Origin: Sipunculus nudus
Lineage: Eukaryota; Annelida; Sipuncula; Golfingiida; Sipunculidae
Assembly: GCA_026874595.1 (NCBI GenBank)
Contig: CM049317.1
Coordinates: 42,494,401 to 42,558,400, forward strand
Reading direction: 5' to 3'
DNA: 64,000 bases
A model generated the notes under the pieces. It was not told where the DNA came from. It made no database searches and saw only the letters and a program-made list of their open reading frames with translations. The number at the start of each line of letters is the position of its first letter. Positions within the stretch are counted from its first letter, which is position 1. A program made the position numbers and the translations under genes. Shown in pieces: positions 16,036 to 26,512 of the stretch.

Positions 16036-18013
16036 AACATTACAAAGACTTCAATCAGTCATCAGCACAATAAACGTATGTAACACTGCAAAGACTCTTC
16101 AATCAGTCTTCAGCAGAATAATCATATGTAACATTAAAAAGATTCTTCAATCAGTCATCAGCACAATAATCATATTTAACATTAAAAAGACTTCAATCAG
16201 TCATCAGCACAATAAATCATATGTAACACTACAAAGACTCTTCAATCAGTAACCAGCACAATAATCATATGTAACACTACAAAGACTCTTCAATCAGTCA
16301 TCAGCACAATAATCATATGTAACCTTAAAAAGACTCTTCAGTAAGTCATCAGCACAATAATCATATGTAACATTACAAAGACTTCAATCAGTCATCAGCA
16401 CAATAATCATATGTAACATTAAAAAGACTTCAATCAGTCATCAGCACAATAAATCATATGTAACACTACAAAGACTCTTCAATCAGTTACCAGCACAATA
16501 ATCATATGTAACCTTAAAAAGACTCTTCAATCAGTCATCAGCACAATAATCATATGTAACATTACAAAGACTTCAATCAGTCATCAGCACAATAAACGTA
16601 TGTAACACTGCAAAGACTCTTCAATCAGTCTTCAGCAGAATAATCATATGTAACATTAAAAAGATTCTTCAATCAGTCATCAGCACAATAATCATATTTA
16701 ACATTAAAAAGACTTCAATCAGTCATCAGCACAATAAATCATATGTAACACTACAAAGACTCTTCAATCAGTAACGAGCACAATAATCATATGTAACACT
16801 ACAAAGACTCTTCAATCAGTCATCAGCACAATAATCATATGTAACCTTAAAAAGACTCTTCAATAAGTCATCAGCACAATAATCATATGTAACATTAAAA
16901 AGACTTCAATCAGTCATCAGCACAATAATCATATGTAACATTACAAAGACTTCAATCAGTCATCAGCACAATAAATCATATGTAACACTACAAAGACTCT
17001 TCAATCCGTAACCAGTACAATAATCATATGTAACACTACAAAGACTCTTCAATCAGTCATCAGCACAATAATCAAATGTAACCTTAAAAAGACTCTTCAA
17101 TAAGTCATCAGCACAATAAATCATATGTAACACTACAAAGACTCTTCAATCAGTTACCAGCACAATAATCATATGTAACATAAAAAAGACTCTTCAATCA
17201 GTCATCAGCACAATAAATATATGTAACATTAAAAAGACTCTTCATTCAGTCATCAGCACAATAATCATATGTAACACTACAAAGACTCTTCAATCAGTCT
17301 TCAGCAGAAGAATCATATGTAACATTAAAAAGATTCTTCAATCAGTCATCAGCACAATAATCATATTTAACATTGAAAAGACTTCAATCAGTCATCAGCA
17401 CAATAAATCATATGTAACACTACAAAGACTCTTCAATCAGTTACCAGCACAATAATCATATGTAACACTACAAAGACTCTTCAATCAGTCATCAGCACAA
17501 TAATCATATATAAACCTTAAAAAGACTCTTCAATAAGTCATCAGCACAATAATCATATGTAACATTAAAAAGAATTCAATCAGTCATCAGCACAATAATC
17601 ATATGTAACATTACAAAGACTTCTATCAGTCATCAGCACAAAAAATCATATGTAACACTACAAAGACTCTTCAATCAGTCATCAGCACAATAATCATATG
17701 TAACACTACAAAGACTCTTCAGTCAGTTATCAGCACAATAATCATATGTAACACTACAAAGACTCTTCAGTCAGTCACCAGCACAATTAATCATATGTAA
17801 CACTACAAAGACTCTTCAATCAGTCATCAGCACAGTAATCATATGTAACATTACAAAGACTCTTCAATCAGCCATCAGCACATTAATCATATGTAACATA
17901 ACAAAGACTTCAATCAATCAGTCACCAGCACAATAATCATATGTAACATAACAAAGACTTCAATCAGTCATCTGCACAATAATCATATGTAACATTACAA
18001 AGATAACAAAGTT

Positions 18014-19059
18014 GGAAATGCAATAGAGGTTAGAAAGAGAAAGACTAGAAAAAGAAAAAGAAATAGAATTAAAACGACTAGTGTTAGAAGGACTTAAATT
18101 AGAACATAGTCTGAGTGCTGCCCCAACTCACAATTTTGATGTTGCTAAACACATTAAACTTGTACCGCCTTTTCGAGAAAAAGTGGTTGATAAATATTTC
18201 TTTCACTTTGAGAAGGTAGCTGAAAATTTAAAATGGCCAAAGGAAATGTGGACTATGCTATTACAAAGTGTATTGACTGGCAAGGCCAGAGAAATTTATA
18301 CAGAGCTTTCAGTAGAAGCCGCTGCTGAGTATGACCAGGTTAAACGGTTAATCCTAAAAGGTTATGATTTAGTTCCGGAGGCTTACCGCTAGAAATTTAG
18401 AAATAGGGAAAAGCGCAAAGAACAAACCTATGTCGAATTTGCTTGGACAAAAGAGCAGTTGTTTGATCGCTGGTGTAGTTCTAAAAATGTTATGAAAGAT
18501 TATGAAAATATGCGCCAGTTGATTTTGCTTGAAGAATTTAAGCGCTGCATTAACGCAGATGTTCAAACTTTTCTTGATGAAAAAAGTCCTGAAACATGAC
18601 ATTGCTGCTCAATTAGCTAATGATTATTCATTAACACATAAAATGTCCTTTACTAGCAAATCAAACCAGTCATTCACAAACAAGAATGTAAATCAGTATG
18701 GTCAAAAGAAGTTTAAAGCGCAATCACCCAGTACTAGTAGTCCTGATAGCTCAACAAAGTCCATTGCTACACCTCAGTCCACGTCCACTGTGTCTGAATC
18801 CAACCAAGGCCAGTCATTTTCAAAGAAAATCTGTAATTATAGCAAAAAGGAAGGTCATCTAATAGCTGACTGCTGGAAACTTGCAAATAAATCAAAGAGT
18901 AAACCTTCTGGTTTTGTTTCAAAATATATGCATAGCATAGTACAAGAGCCAAGCTCTTTTCATGTAAATAAGAGGTACAACTCCTTTATTGACTCTAAAA
19001 AAAAGAGTTTGATGCTACGGATGCCAACGTGCCGTCTGAATCCAAAGAAGAATCCGTAG
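18014..19059 (+). pseudogene. gag (capsid/nucleocapsid) remnant of the Gmr1-type element
   Basis: A charged coiled-coil start (repeated Arg-Leu-Glu and Lys-Glu) leads into a capsid-like segment with motifs VPPFREKVVDKYFFHFEKVA, WPKEMWTMLLQSVLTGKA and VKRLILKGYDLVPEAYR. Breaks: TAG near 18,029, TAG at 18,390-18,392 directly after EAYR (probably an old CAG), and a one-base frameshift around 18,585. Afterwards the reading frame continues through AAQLANDYSLTHK to a zinc knuckle at 18,832-18,873. The knuckle reads C-X2-S-X4-H-X4-C: the second Cys (18,841) is Ser, so the metal site is damaged. The N-terminus is cut off by the satellite border. Confidence 0.85.
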
Positions 19060-19061
19060 CT

Positions 19062-19764
19062 TGCGGGGTAAAAACCTCAGTTGATTCCTGCGAGGAATTT
19101 AATAAGGCTAGGTCCTTCCAAAACTCCTGCGAGGAGTATCCATTAAATAAGGCTGAGTCGTTTTATGACTCTTGCGAGAGTATTTCAAATGAGGCAAGGA
19201 CCGCATATGACAAACAGAAGTTTGTTTCTGCTGAGGAAAATTCCTCTGTTGACTCCCATGGGGAGTTTGATTGTAATAAGGATGTAGATCCCTTTAATGA
19301 CTCTGAAAAAGAGTTTATAACTGACACTGTCAGTGTCAGTTCTTTGTTTGATGAAACTGAGGTAGTAGATTCCTCTCCTGACTCTGAAATGGAGATATTT
19401 GAGCCATTCATACATGATGGTTTTGTATCACTTTCAAGTGATTTTTCAGATTCTACCCCTGTTGGAATTTTGAGGGACACTGGTTCAGGCCAGACTCTCA
19501 TGTTAGCAAACACTTTGCCATTTTCTAATAGGTCCTTTACTGGTGCACAAGCACTTGTAAATGGTGTATTTTCACACTTCAGTTCCGCTTCACTGTATAC
19601 ATTTAAAGTCAAATTTGATTTCTAGAAATATTTCTATGGGCATAAGAACTACTTTACCCTTTAAGGGAATTCAGTTGCTACTAGGCAATGATGTTGCAGG
19701 TGACAAAGTACAGCCTGTACCAATAGTGACAGAAAAGCCGTCACTTGATCAGGACTCTTCCTGA
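19062..19764 (+). pseudogene. Retropepsin-like protease region of the Gmr1-type element
   Basis: A long acidic, Ser/Glu-rich linker with imperfect internal repeats (CEEF, CEEY, CESI and similar around DS) precedes the active-site motif ILRDTGSGQTLML, with the catalytic Asp codon at 19,476-19,478. The downstream flap and core segment, including LPFKGIQLLLGNDVAG, continues in another frame after a stop at about 19,623. In this family a single such domain works as a homodimer and matures the Gag-Pol product. The intact DTG suggests relatively recent decay. Confidence 0.8.
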
Positions 19765-20785
19765 TCAGAAAATTCCTGGTTTGAATCTTGCATGTGCTGT
19801 AACTAGATCTACGGCAAAGAAAAACACACATGAGGATAATGGTCCAGATAATAATTCCGTGGGAGTCACTAGTGACTCGTCTAATGGGTCGCCCGTACAG
19901 GATGCAGCATTTTCAAGGTCAGAACTTATCGCAGAAGAGCACAAGGACCCTGATCTTTCATGTTTGTTTCCAAGGGCAGTTTCTATAGATGAACTGTCAC
20001 AGAACTCAGTTTGTTTTTATGTTAAAAAATGGTGTGCTTTTGCGTAAATGGCGACCACCTGATGTATGCGCTGATGATGAGTGGGCCATCAAACATCAAA
20101 TAGTAGTGCCCAAAAATTGTCGCAATGAAATTCTAAGCATGGCCATGAGGCTCCTTTGTCTGGCTATTTAGGTATAAATAAAACTTATCAGGAAGTTAAT
20201 ACACACTTCTATTGGCCTTACCTCAGGATTGATGTTGTACAATATTGTCAATCATGCCATTCATGCCAGATGGTAGGCAAGCCAAATCAGAATCTTCCTA
20301 AAGCTTCACTTAGGCCTATTCCTGCTTTCTAAGATCCAATTAGTAGGATTATTGTTGACTGTGTTGGGCCACTGCCCAAAACAAACTCTGGACATGAATA
20401 CTTGACAATTATGTGCGCATCTACCAGGTTCCCTGAGGCAATACCATTGCGCAAAATTAATGCCAAAAGTATTGTTAAGGCTCTGACTAAGTTTTTTTTT
20501 ACAACTTGTGGATTAGCAAAATCCGTCCAGTCTGACCAAGGGTCAAATTTTACGTCTGGCTTATTCCAGCAAGTTATGCTTGAGCTAGGTATAAAACAGT
20601 ACAGCTCTTCGCCATACCATCCTGAAAGTCAGGGCACCCTCGAGCGTTTTAACCAGAAATTAAAAAACATGATTAGGACTTATTGTTATGACACGCAGAA
20701 AGACTGGGATGAAGGAATCAACCTATTGCTGTTTGCTGTCAGAGAATCATTTCAATAGTCCTTGGGTTTCAGTCCCTTTGAACTA
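19765..20785 (+). pseudogene. Integrase, zinc-binding and catalytic core (5' part)
   Basis: After a linker containing AVTRSTAKK, an integrase follows directly on the protease. The HHCC zinc segment starts HEAPLSGYLGINKTY: the second His of the usual GHLG is Tyr; the C-X2-C pair (CHSC) is present. The core has D at 20,357-20,359 (IIVDCVGPLP), D at 20,534-20,536 (SDQGSNF) and E at 20,642-20,644 (GTLERFNQ), a D-59-D-35-E arrangement with all three catalytic residues kept. Breaks: a frameshift near 20,140, TAA at 20,330-20,332 and TAG at about 20,756. The reading is cut at SPFEL by the DNA transposon. Confidence 0.88.
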
Positions 20786-21770
20786 CCGTTTCCCCCCGTG
20801 GATATTCCGCACTTTTTCTCCATGAAATTGAAACAAAAAACATTGGTGCGTATTATACATGGAAGCATAATTCCAAACTATTTTCCCCATCACATTCGAC
20901 ATCGTATTGCAGGCCGACGGTGAGTGATAATAAAGGATTTTATGCAAACTAAGTGTATACTCACTGAACTTTATCAAATTAGGCATAAGAAAACATAATA
21001 ATAGGTTTTATTTACTGTCATAATTTCAAAAACTTAAAATATACCTTTAATGTGGCTTACAGCCGAAGAACATTGATGATTTGTGAACTGAAATATGCAT
21101 GACTGTGCATGGTTTGGCCGACTTCATTTAATGTCATTGTCAGTTGGTAGATGGCGCTGTGCGCACCAGCACTGGGGTTGTTATACCGGGTCATTAATTC
21201 TCTTAGGAAATGATCCGTGAAACACTTAAATACTTCCTAAACAAATTGAGCCAAGGAAGGAATAATTGCCTAGTGGTTCTTTTAGTTAATTAATTACCCT
21301 ATTTTGTACATCGTCATGGTCAGATTGATCAGTTGTACAAATTAATGTTATCACGGCCATGGTGTTATAACTAGATAACTAGGGTTGGGGGATTTTTTTT
21401 TTATACTAAACTATATATATATATATAGAACATCAAAGGTCATGCATTCTTGAAAGAAAATCTTTCATGTAGCGTATTGCACTGTATAGATGAAAGACAA
21501 ACCACGGGGGCAAAGATCAAAGATTAAAATCAGGGCACCTCCACTTACGCGGATTAGCAGGTCGTGTCAGTCTGTCACGTGGTCAGGGGAAGTCCAGGGT
21601 CTGCCCTAGGTGCCTAGAATACCAGGCACCAGCCAGGGTTAGGTAGTCGGTACATTCGCACAACAACAGAACAAACAGTGAGTACATACAGGTGACCGCG
21701 ACTTATCCCATGTGGGCAATCAACCGGGTCAGTGCTGGATAAACGCGATGGCCCGTATTAGGCAGGTCAA

Positions 21771-21889
21771 TCTATATATTAATAGCGCAAGGCGATTTTT
21801 GTGATTTTCCGTATCTCCTCTGATACCGCTGTACGGATTGCCGTGATTTTCGACATACATATGCTCTGGGTTTGTCCGAAGAGATTCCG
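21771..21889 (+). repeat. Diverged copy of a Helitron 5' end
   Basis: This stretch, starting TCTATATATTAATAGCG after a host A and ending near GTTTGTCCGAAGAGATTCC, is a direct repeat of 23,648-23,760 with roughly three quarters of bases identical. In the downstream copy it forms the 5' part of a complete small Helitron. I cannot find the matching 3' hairpin for this copy, so it is either a fragment or the start of a longer element. Confidence 0.55.
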
Positions 21890-21899
21890 CCCCCTTTTA

Positions 21900-22221
21900 T
21901 TTGCAATATTTGCGTATTACCTGCATAATTAATAATTTTAATATTTGCTTCCCCGTGGGCGCCTCTTTTCTTTGTGTCTTTGGGCCCGGTAACACAATGG
22001 CCATAGGGTGTGTGATGGCGGGACAGAGTTTTACTCCGGGGGCCCTATCTGGGGTTTTCTCACATTTCGTGGTGACCGGCCCGAAATAATCCGCATTGGT
22101 GATCCCTTCTCAAAAGGCAACCTCCGCGCAGCGAAAAGGTCTATTGTGCACGAGGGAATCTCGCGTGAGGAGAATGCTCAAAAGGGGGCTTTTTTAAAGA
22201 ATGGAATTTTCCAAACGGTAG
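21900..22221 (+). other. Unassigned protein-like stretch in the transposon
   Basis: From about 22,020 a frame reads with compositional coherence (GGPIWGFLTFRGDRPEIIRI, then DPFSKGNLRAAKRSIVHEG) up to the hAT-like insertion, which ends it. I do not recognise it. It may be a remnant of coding sequence from the host transposon or from a longer Helitron beginning at 21,771. No start or splice site is convincing. Confidence 0.2.
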
Positions 22222-22229
22222 TGAATGCA

Positions 22230-23213
22230 GGGCAGTGTGTAAAACCCGGACCCCACGGTCCCCGGACCCCAAAAACCAATTTCCTTATTTTCCATTATTT
22301 ATATCGATAAAAACACCACTATTGCTGATGTAAGAACAGAGCTAAGTCCCTAAATGTTGCAGCTTTGTAAATGACCAATTCACTGAAAGATTTAAATTTA
22401 CAAAAATATTTCGATGAAGACGGACCTCATTTACTTGAATTTGCCGACTGTTCAATTTTGACGGACCCCAGTAACCACCGCTCATATTTTTATTTATGAC
22501 TAAAAGAGGACAAAAATAGCACTAATGTCACACACTAAATATAATATTTGTTATTTTAAATGAAAATATAATAGTGCGGACACAGTGAGGGAGATTTAAT
22601 TTGAAGTGCACTAACAGTTGAGCGGACCTGAGACTGATATATCAGAGCACTTCCACATAACAACAGGTTTCGTGCTCCGTTCATAACAACCAAGCAATTT
22701 TAAAGTTGGCATTAATATAAATACCGAAAGGAATTGTTGAATACTTGCATTTCAAGCAACTACAGGTTCCAAAATAATGATTTTGTAAATGTTTTAAATT
22801 ATAAAACTTTTAAAAACGCTACACAAATGAAATAAATAGCAAATATAAAATTATGAATAAAAACTGAGACAGAAATGTAAAAATACAGATACAAACACAA
22901 TAATAAATCACAAATGTGTCATGGCTAAACGTGATGTCAAATACATGTATGTACTAAAGAAATGGTAAAACAACGAGAAAACGGGGTCCGTGTAATCCGT
23001 GAGGTCCGTGTGCCAGGGTCCGTAAGTGTTTTTTTTATCAAATTTTGTTGCAAAACAGACTATTTTTTTATGTTTTAACCAAACATGATATAAAATATGT
23101 CTTCAGATAAGATTATGCTAAAATATCTGGACAAATTACCATGAGAGTTTAAGAATTACAAATTTTTCTTGGGGTCCGGGATCCGGAGTGGGATCCGGGT
23201 TTAACACACTGCC
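22230..23213. mobile_element. hAT-like non-autonomous element, 984 bp
   Basis: The termini are inverted: left GGGCAGTGTGTAAAACCCGG and right, on the opposite strand, GGCAGTGTGTTAAACCCGG. Both then continue into related GGATCC/GGACCCC-rich stretches. Flanking 8-bp direct repeats TGAATGCA (22,222-22,229) and TGAACGCA (23,214-23,221) differ by one base. An 8-bp duplication with CAGTG-type ends is the hAT signature. The interior is AT-rich with scattered GGTCCG motifs and no long frame. Confidence 0.8.
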
Positions 23214-23647
23214 TGAACGCAGTGACTGTCTCACTGGAAAACATTGGCTCAGCTTTCAAACAGAAAGGAGTGCGTGATATTTAAAAATATATATCGCCAT
23301 AAAATGCACCACATAATATAATGCTGCCACGAACTTTTGCGCAGCGAGATTGCCCGACCATGTAAATGCTCAGTTTTTGTGCGTTATAACCGGGATGCAA
23401 TTATCGAGATCACGTCTCAGCGCTGTACTGTACTACCATGCAAGATAACAGGTTCCTTTACTGGCGGATTCACGGGCTCGGAGGGCAACTTTAAATGGCG
23501 ATGTTCAGCATAATATATATTTTCATATAAAAATGATTTTCTTTAACATATTTCTTTATTTTATTTAACACAACTTCTTCGAAAATTCTCTGGTCATCCT
23601 CTCGGATTCAATTAGAGTTTTATGCATAACACCATGCATATAATTGA

Positions 23648-23958
23648 TCTATATATTAATAGCGTAACGCAATTTGTGTAAATTTATATGTCTCCTCTGA
23701 CACTACGGTTTGCAATTATTTTTGACATACATATGCTCCAGGTTTGTCCGAAGAAATTCCATCATTCAGACAAGAACGTATTTGTCCAGGTCATTCAGAC
23801 TCCGGCACAAGGTTAACTCAGAGACAGAACACTTATACCAAATGTCGGATTCAAAGAGACAGTAACATTGTACACCCAAGACATGCAACTATGACAGACT
23901 ATTTGACATCAGAACTAAATGCTCGCCCAAAACCGTGCGTAGCACGGGTAATTGCTAG
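23648..23958 (+). mobile_element. 311-bp non-autonomous Helitron
   Basis: The element starts TCTATATATT after host A (23,647) and ends CTAG (23,955-23,958) before host T. A perfect 6-bp stem CCGTGC/GCACGG with loop GTA (23,933-23,947) lies 7 nt before CTAG. A 5' TC, a subterminal 3' hairpin, a CTRR end and insertion between A and T without duplication are the defining Helitron features. No coding capacity. Confidence 0.72.
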
Positions 23959-24452
23959 TTTAATAGTAATATATCACTTTAGTCGGAAAAAAACTCTTAA
24001 TCTGTAATAGCCAGGTGGTCGTATTTCACAGCATTTATTAATTGATTATATAACGGAGTTTCGAAAGGGACTGATATAAAATGGTCGTAATTTGCTCGCA
24101 TTTTACAGGTGGTTGTATATTATATCTTACTTAAAACGGGTACGTGTCAGTATTGTACACTTAACAGCACCCTTTTTTACATTTGACAGCTAAAGGAGAA
24201 TAACCTTTTTGCTATTTTAAGTGTAACGATCTTCTTCTAAGAGACTTGTCGGTCTGACTGGCAAAGTTTACCTCCATGGAGCCAGTGCATATTCGATTAC
24301 TACGGCGAATACAAGTTGCAGCATTCAAGATTTTGGCCAGGGAATAGGTTGCGTATTATACACAGGGTTATGTGTTTTTCCTCAGAAATTGTTGCTCTAA
24401 ATAGTTGTGCGGATTATCAACGGTAGCGGATTATCCACGGGGAAAAACGGTA

Positions 24453-24938
24453 GTTTTTTCGACACTCAGTTCGCGGACCATTAAAACTGCTTAAAGAGAA
24501 ACTCTTTTGTGAAAATCCTGATCCTCTTAGTTTATTGCAGAACGTCTCAGACTTTCGCACTAAACAACACAATGCTTGTGAGATTGAAAGTCTAATCTAA
24601 AATCTGCACAAAGTAAAATGAAAACTAAGTATGACAAGCACAGAGTAGGTAGGACGTTTGAGCCTGGTGAAAAGGCCCTTGCCTTACTACCCGTCCCTGG
24701 CAGACCTCTGCAAGCTAGGTGTTTTGGTCCTTACATTGTTGATAAGAAAGTCAGTGATTTAAATTACATACTGTTAACACCAGATAGGCGTAAGAAGAAA
24801 CAACTGTGCCATGTTAACATTTTGAAACCATATTATGACAGAAATAGCACATCAGAATTTGTACATAATGTTACTGCTGTTAGTTGTGTAAAAACTGACC
24901 CTGACCCAGTTAAAGTAGATACTGATTGTGTCATGTAG
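24453..24938 (+). pseudogene. Integrase C-terminal part with GPY motif
   Basis: The reading resumes after the nested transposon with FRHSVRGPLKLLKEK, one base out of frame, and runs past a TAA near 24,598 into a clean 106-codon frame (24,618-24,938). That frame contains FEPGEKALALLPVPGRPLQA, the CFGPY motif and QLCHVNILKPYY, the conserved C-terminal module of chromovirus- and Gmr1-type integrases that binds DNA or chromatin. It ends at TAG 24,936-24,938, where protease-cleaved Pol would have continued into RT. Confidence 0.85.
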
Positions 24939-25885
24939 ACATTCAGTGTGGAACTGTACCACTAAAAAACTCAGACGTGCTTAACAACCTGGATGCCAAA
25001 CTGTCACACCTTACCGCACAACAACAACAAGACCTTAAGAAGCTGCTGCGGAATTATGAACATATGTTTAGTGACATTCCGACGTGAACTAACATATTGT
25101 GCCATGACGTCGATGTTGGCGAGACAAGCGCAGTCAAGCAGCATCCTTATAGACTGAATCCAGAAAAGCAAAAGTATCTGCAAGGTGAGGTTCAATATTT
25201 GCTGGACAATGATTTTATTGAACCTAGTAACAGTAACTGGAGTTCACCATGTATTCTTGTGCAGAAACCTGATGGAAAGTTACCGTATGTGCACAGATTA
25301 TCGAAAACTGAACTCTGTCACCAAGACTGACACGTTTCCCGATTCCGAGGATCGATGATTGTATTGATAGAGTCGGTAGCTCCAGATATGTTTCCAAGTT
25401 TGACTTGCTAGAAGGATTCTGGCAAGTTCCGCTGACAGAACCAGCGAAAGAAGTGTCCGCATTTGTGACGCCGCAAGGACTGTACCAGTATAAAGTTTTG
25501 CCGTTTGGCATGAAGAACTCGCCACCACGTTCCAGCGCCTCATCCATATGGTTGTCAAGGGCATTCAGGGCTGCGACGCATATATTGATGACCTTATCGT
25601 GTACAGGGACACCTGGGAGAAACATCTGCAAATTCTTCGCGACCTTTTCGAAAGACTCAGTGAAGCACGTCTGACCGACAACTTAGTTAAATCTGAGTTT
25701 GGTCATGCACAAGTAACATTTTTGGATCATATTGTAGGGCAGGGTCAAGTAAAACCTGTTGATGCTAAAATAAGTGCTATTTCTGCATTTCCTAGACCAG
25801 AAAACAAAAAGCAAATAATCCGTTTTCTTGGTATGGTTGGATACCACAGGAAGTTTTTCCAATTTGTTCTACTGTTGCTGAACCT
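24939..25885 (+). pseudogene. Reverse transcriptase of the Gmr1-type element
   Basis: The segment copies RNA into cDNA in intact relatives. Recognisable pieces are HDVDVGETSAVKQHPYRLNP, WSSPCILVQKPDGK, the core FDLLEGFWQVPL, LPFGMKNSP and the catalytic YIDD (Y at 25,581; Asp pair 25,587-25,592), then FLGMVGYHRKFF. Breaks: a frameshift after 24,938, an in-frame TGA at 25,085-25,087, frameshifts around 25,280, 25,530 and 25,860. Catalytic residues are intact, the frame is not. Confidence 0.9.
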
Positions 25886-26379
25886 TTGACTAATTTGTTA
25901 AAGAGGAAACAAAAGTTTGTATGGAATGTTCAGTGTAAAAATGCATTTCAGAATTTGAAAGCAATTCAGCAAAGTTCACCAGTTTTAGTAGCTCCAGACT
26001 TTTCTGTACCTTTTAAGTCAGCTGTAGATGCTGGTGATACTGCTGCTGGTGTTGTGTTGTTACAAGAAGGCAGTGATGGCATAGATTATCCAATTTGTTA
26101 TTTTTCAAGAAAGTTTAATGCAAACCAGAAAAACTACTCTAATATTGAAAAAGAATGTTTGGCTTTGATTTTGGCATTGCAACATTTTAAAGTTGATTTC
26201 ATCAGTCAAGCCTATCATTGTCTGCAGTGATCACAATCCCCTCACGTTCATGAACAAGTTGATGTGTAAAAATCAAATTGTTGAGATGGAGTTTGTTTTT
26301 ACAGGATTACAATCTTGAAATCAGACACATTAAAGGGAAAGACAATGTACTTGCTGATTCCTTATCGAGATGTTTATGA
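25886..26379 (+). pseudogene. RNase H domain of the Gmr1-type element
   Basis: This directly follows RT in a separate frame. The motif SAVDAGDTAAGVVLLQ holds the first catalytic Asp, NYSNIEKECLALILALQHF the Glu, and SDHNPLTF (about 26,227) the next Asp in a shifted frame. The C-terminal signature IRHIKGKDNVLADSLSRCL ends at TGA 26,377-26,379. Two or three frameshifts lie between 26,190 and 26,310. RNase H removes the RNA template during reverse transcription; this copy cannot make it. Confidence 0.88.
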
Positions 26380-26501
26380 ATGTTGTAAACGAGATGTTTA
26401 TGTAATATTGTGAATAAGATGATTGTTTGAATGTTGCAATAATTTAGTAATTGTGATCGCAAAAAAAAGAAAGTTTTTTTTAGAAAACTTTCTCTTTTTA
26501 C

Positions 26502-26512
26502 AGGAGGGGGCG
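26502..26512 (+). promoter_or_regulatory. Polypurine tract
   Basis: AGGAGGGGG followed by CG lies directly before the LTR start. It is the expected plus-strand primer of an LTR retrotransposon and fixes the 3' LTR boundary. Confidence 0.7.

Larger units (their letters stand above)
1..18003. repeat. 48-bp satellite array, running off the left edge
   Basis: Tandem monomers of about 48 bp fill the region. A typical monomer reads CAAAGACTCTTCAATCAGTC, then ATCAGCACAATAATCATATG, then TAACACTA. Common variants drop four bases in the CTCTTC stretch (about 44 bp), add an A in AATAAATCAT (49 bp), or swap TAACACTA for TAACATTA. Each monomer carries an NdeI-like CATATG. A rare variant with ATTAAAAAATAAGTAAGATC occurs near 5,135, 5,375 and 6,190. 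The array is interrupted only by the SINE at 6.88-7.31 kb and ends abruptly in retrotransposon gag sequence at about 18,004. I do not recognise the family. Open frames of 80-94 aa within it are by-products of the repeat. Confidence 0.97.
20786..24450. mobile_element. 3.67-kb DNA transposon with TA target duplication, nested in integrase
   Basis: The ends are inverted repeats: left CCGTTTCCCCCCGTGGATAT (20,786 on) and right, read from the other strand, CCGTTTTTCCCCGTGGATAA, 26 of about 28 bp matching. TA flanks both sides (20,784-20,785 and 24,451-24,452), and removing the insert plus one TA rejoins the integrase codons for SPFEL and the following VF. TA duplication and GGATTATCC-type ends are typical of the Tc1/mariner-pogo superfamily; Tigger/pogo affinity is inference. 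I see no transposase frame, so it is non-autonomous or decayed, and it carries a hAT-like element and a Helitron. Confidence 0.82.

Noticed and set aside
1-18003. CRISPR array
   Set aside because: The repeats are contiguous without unique spacers, and the context is eukaryotic.
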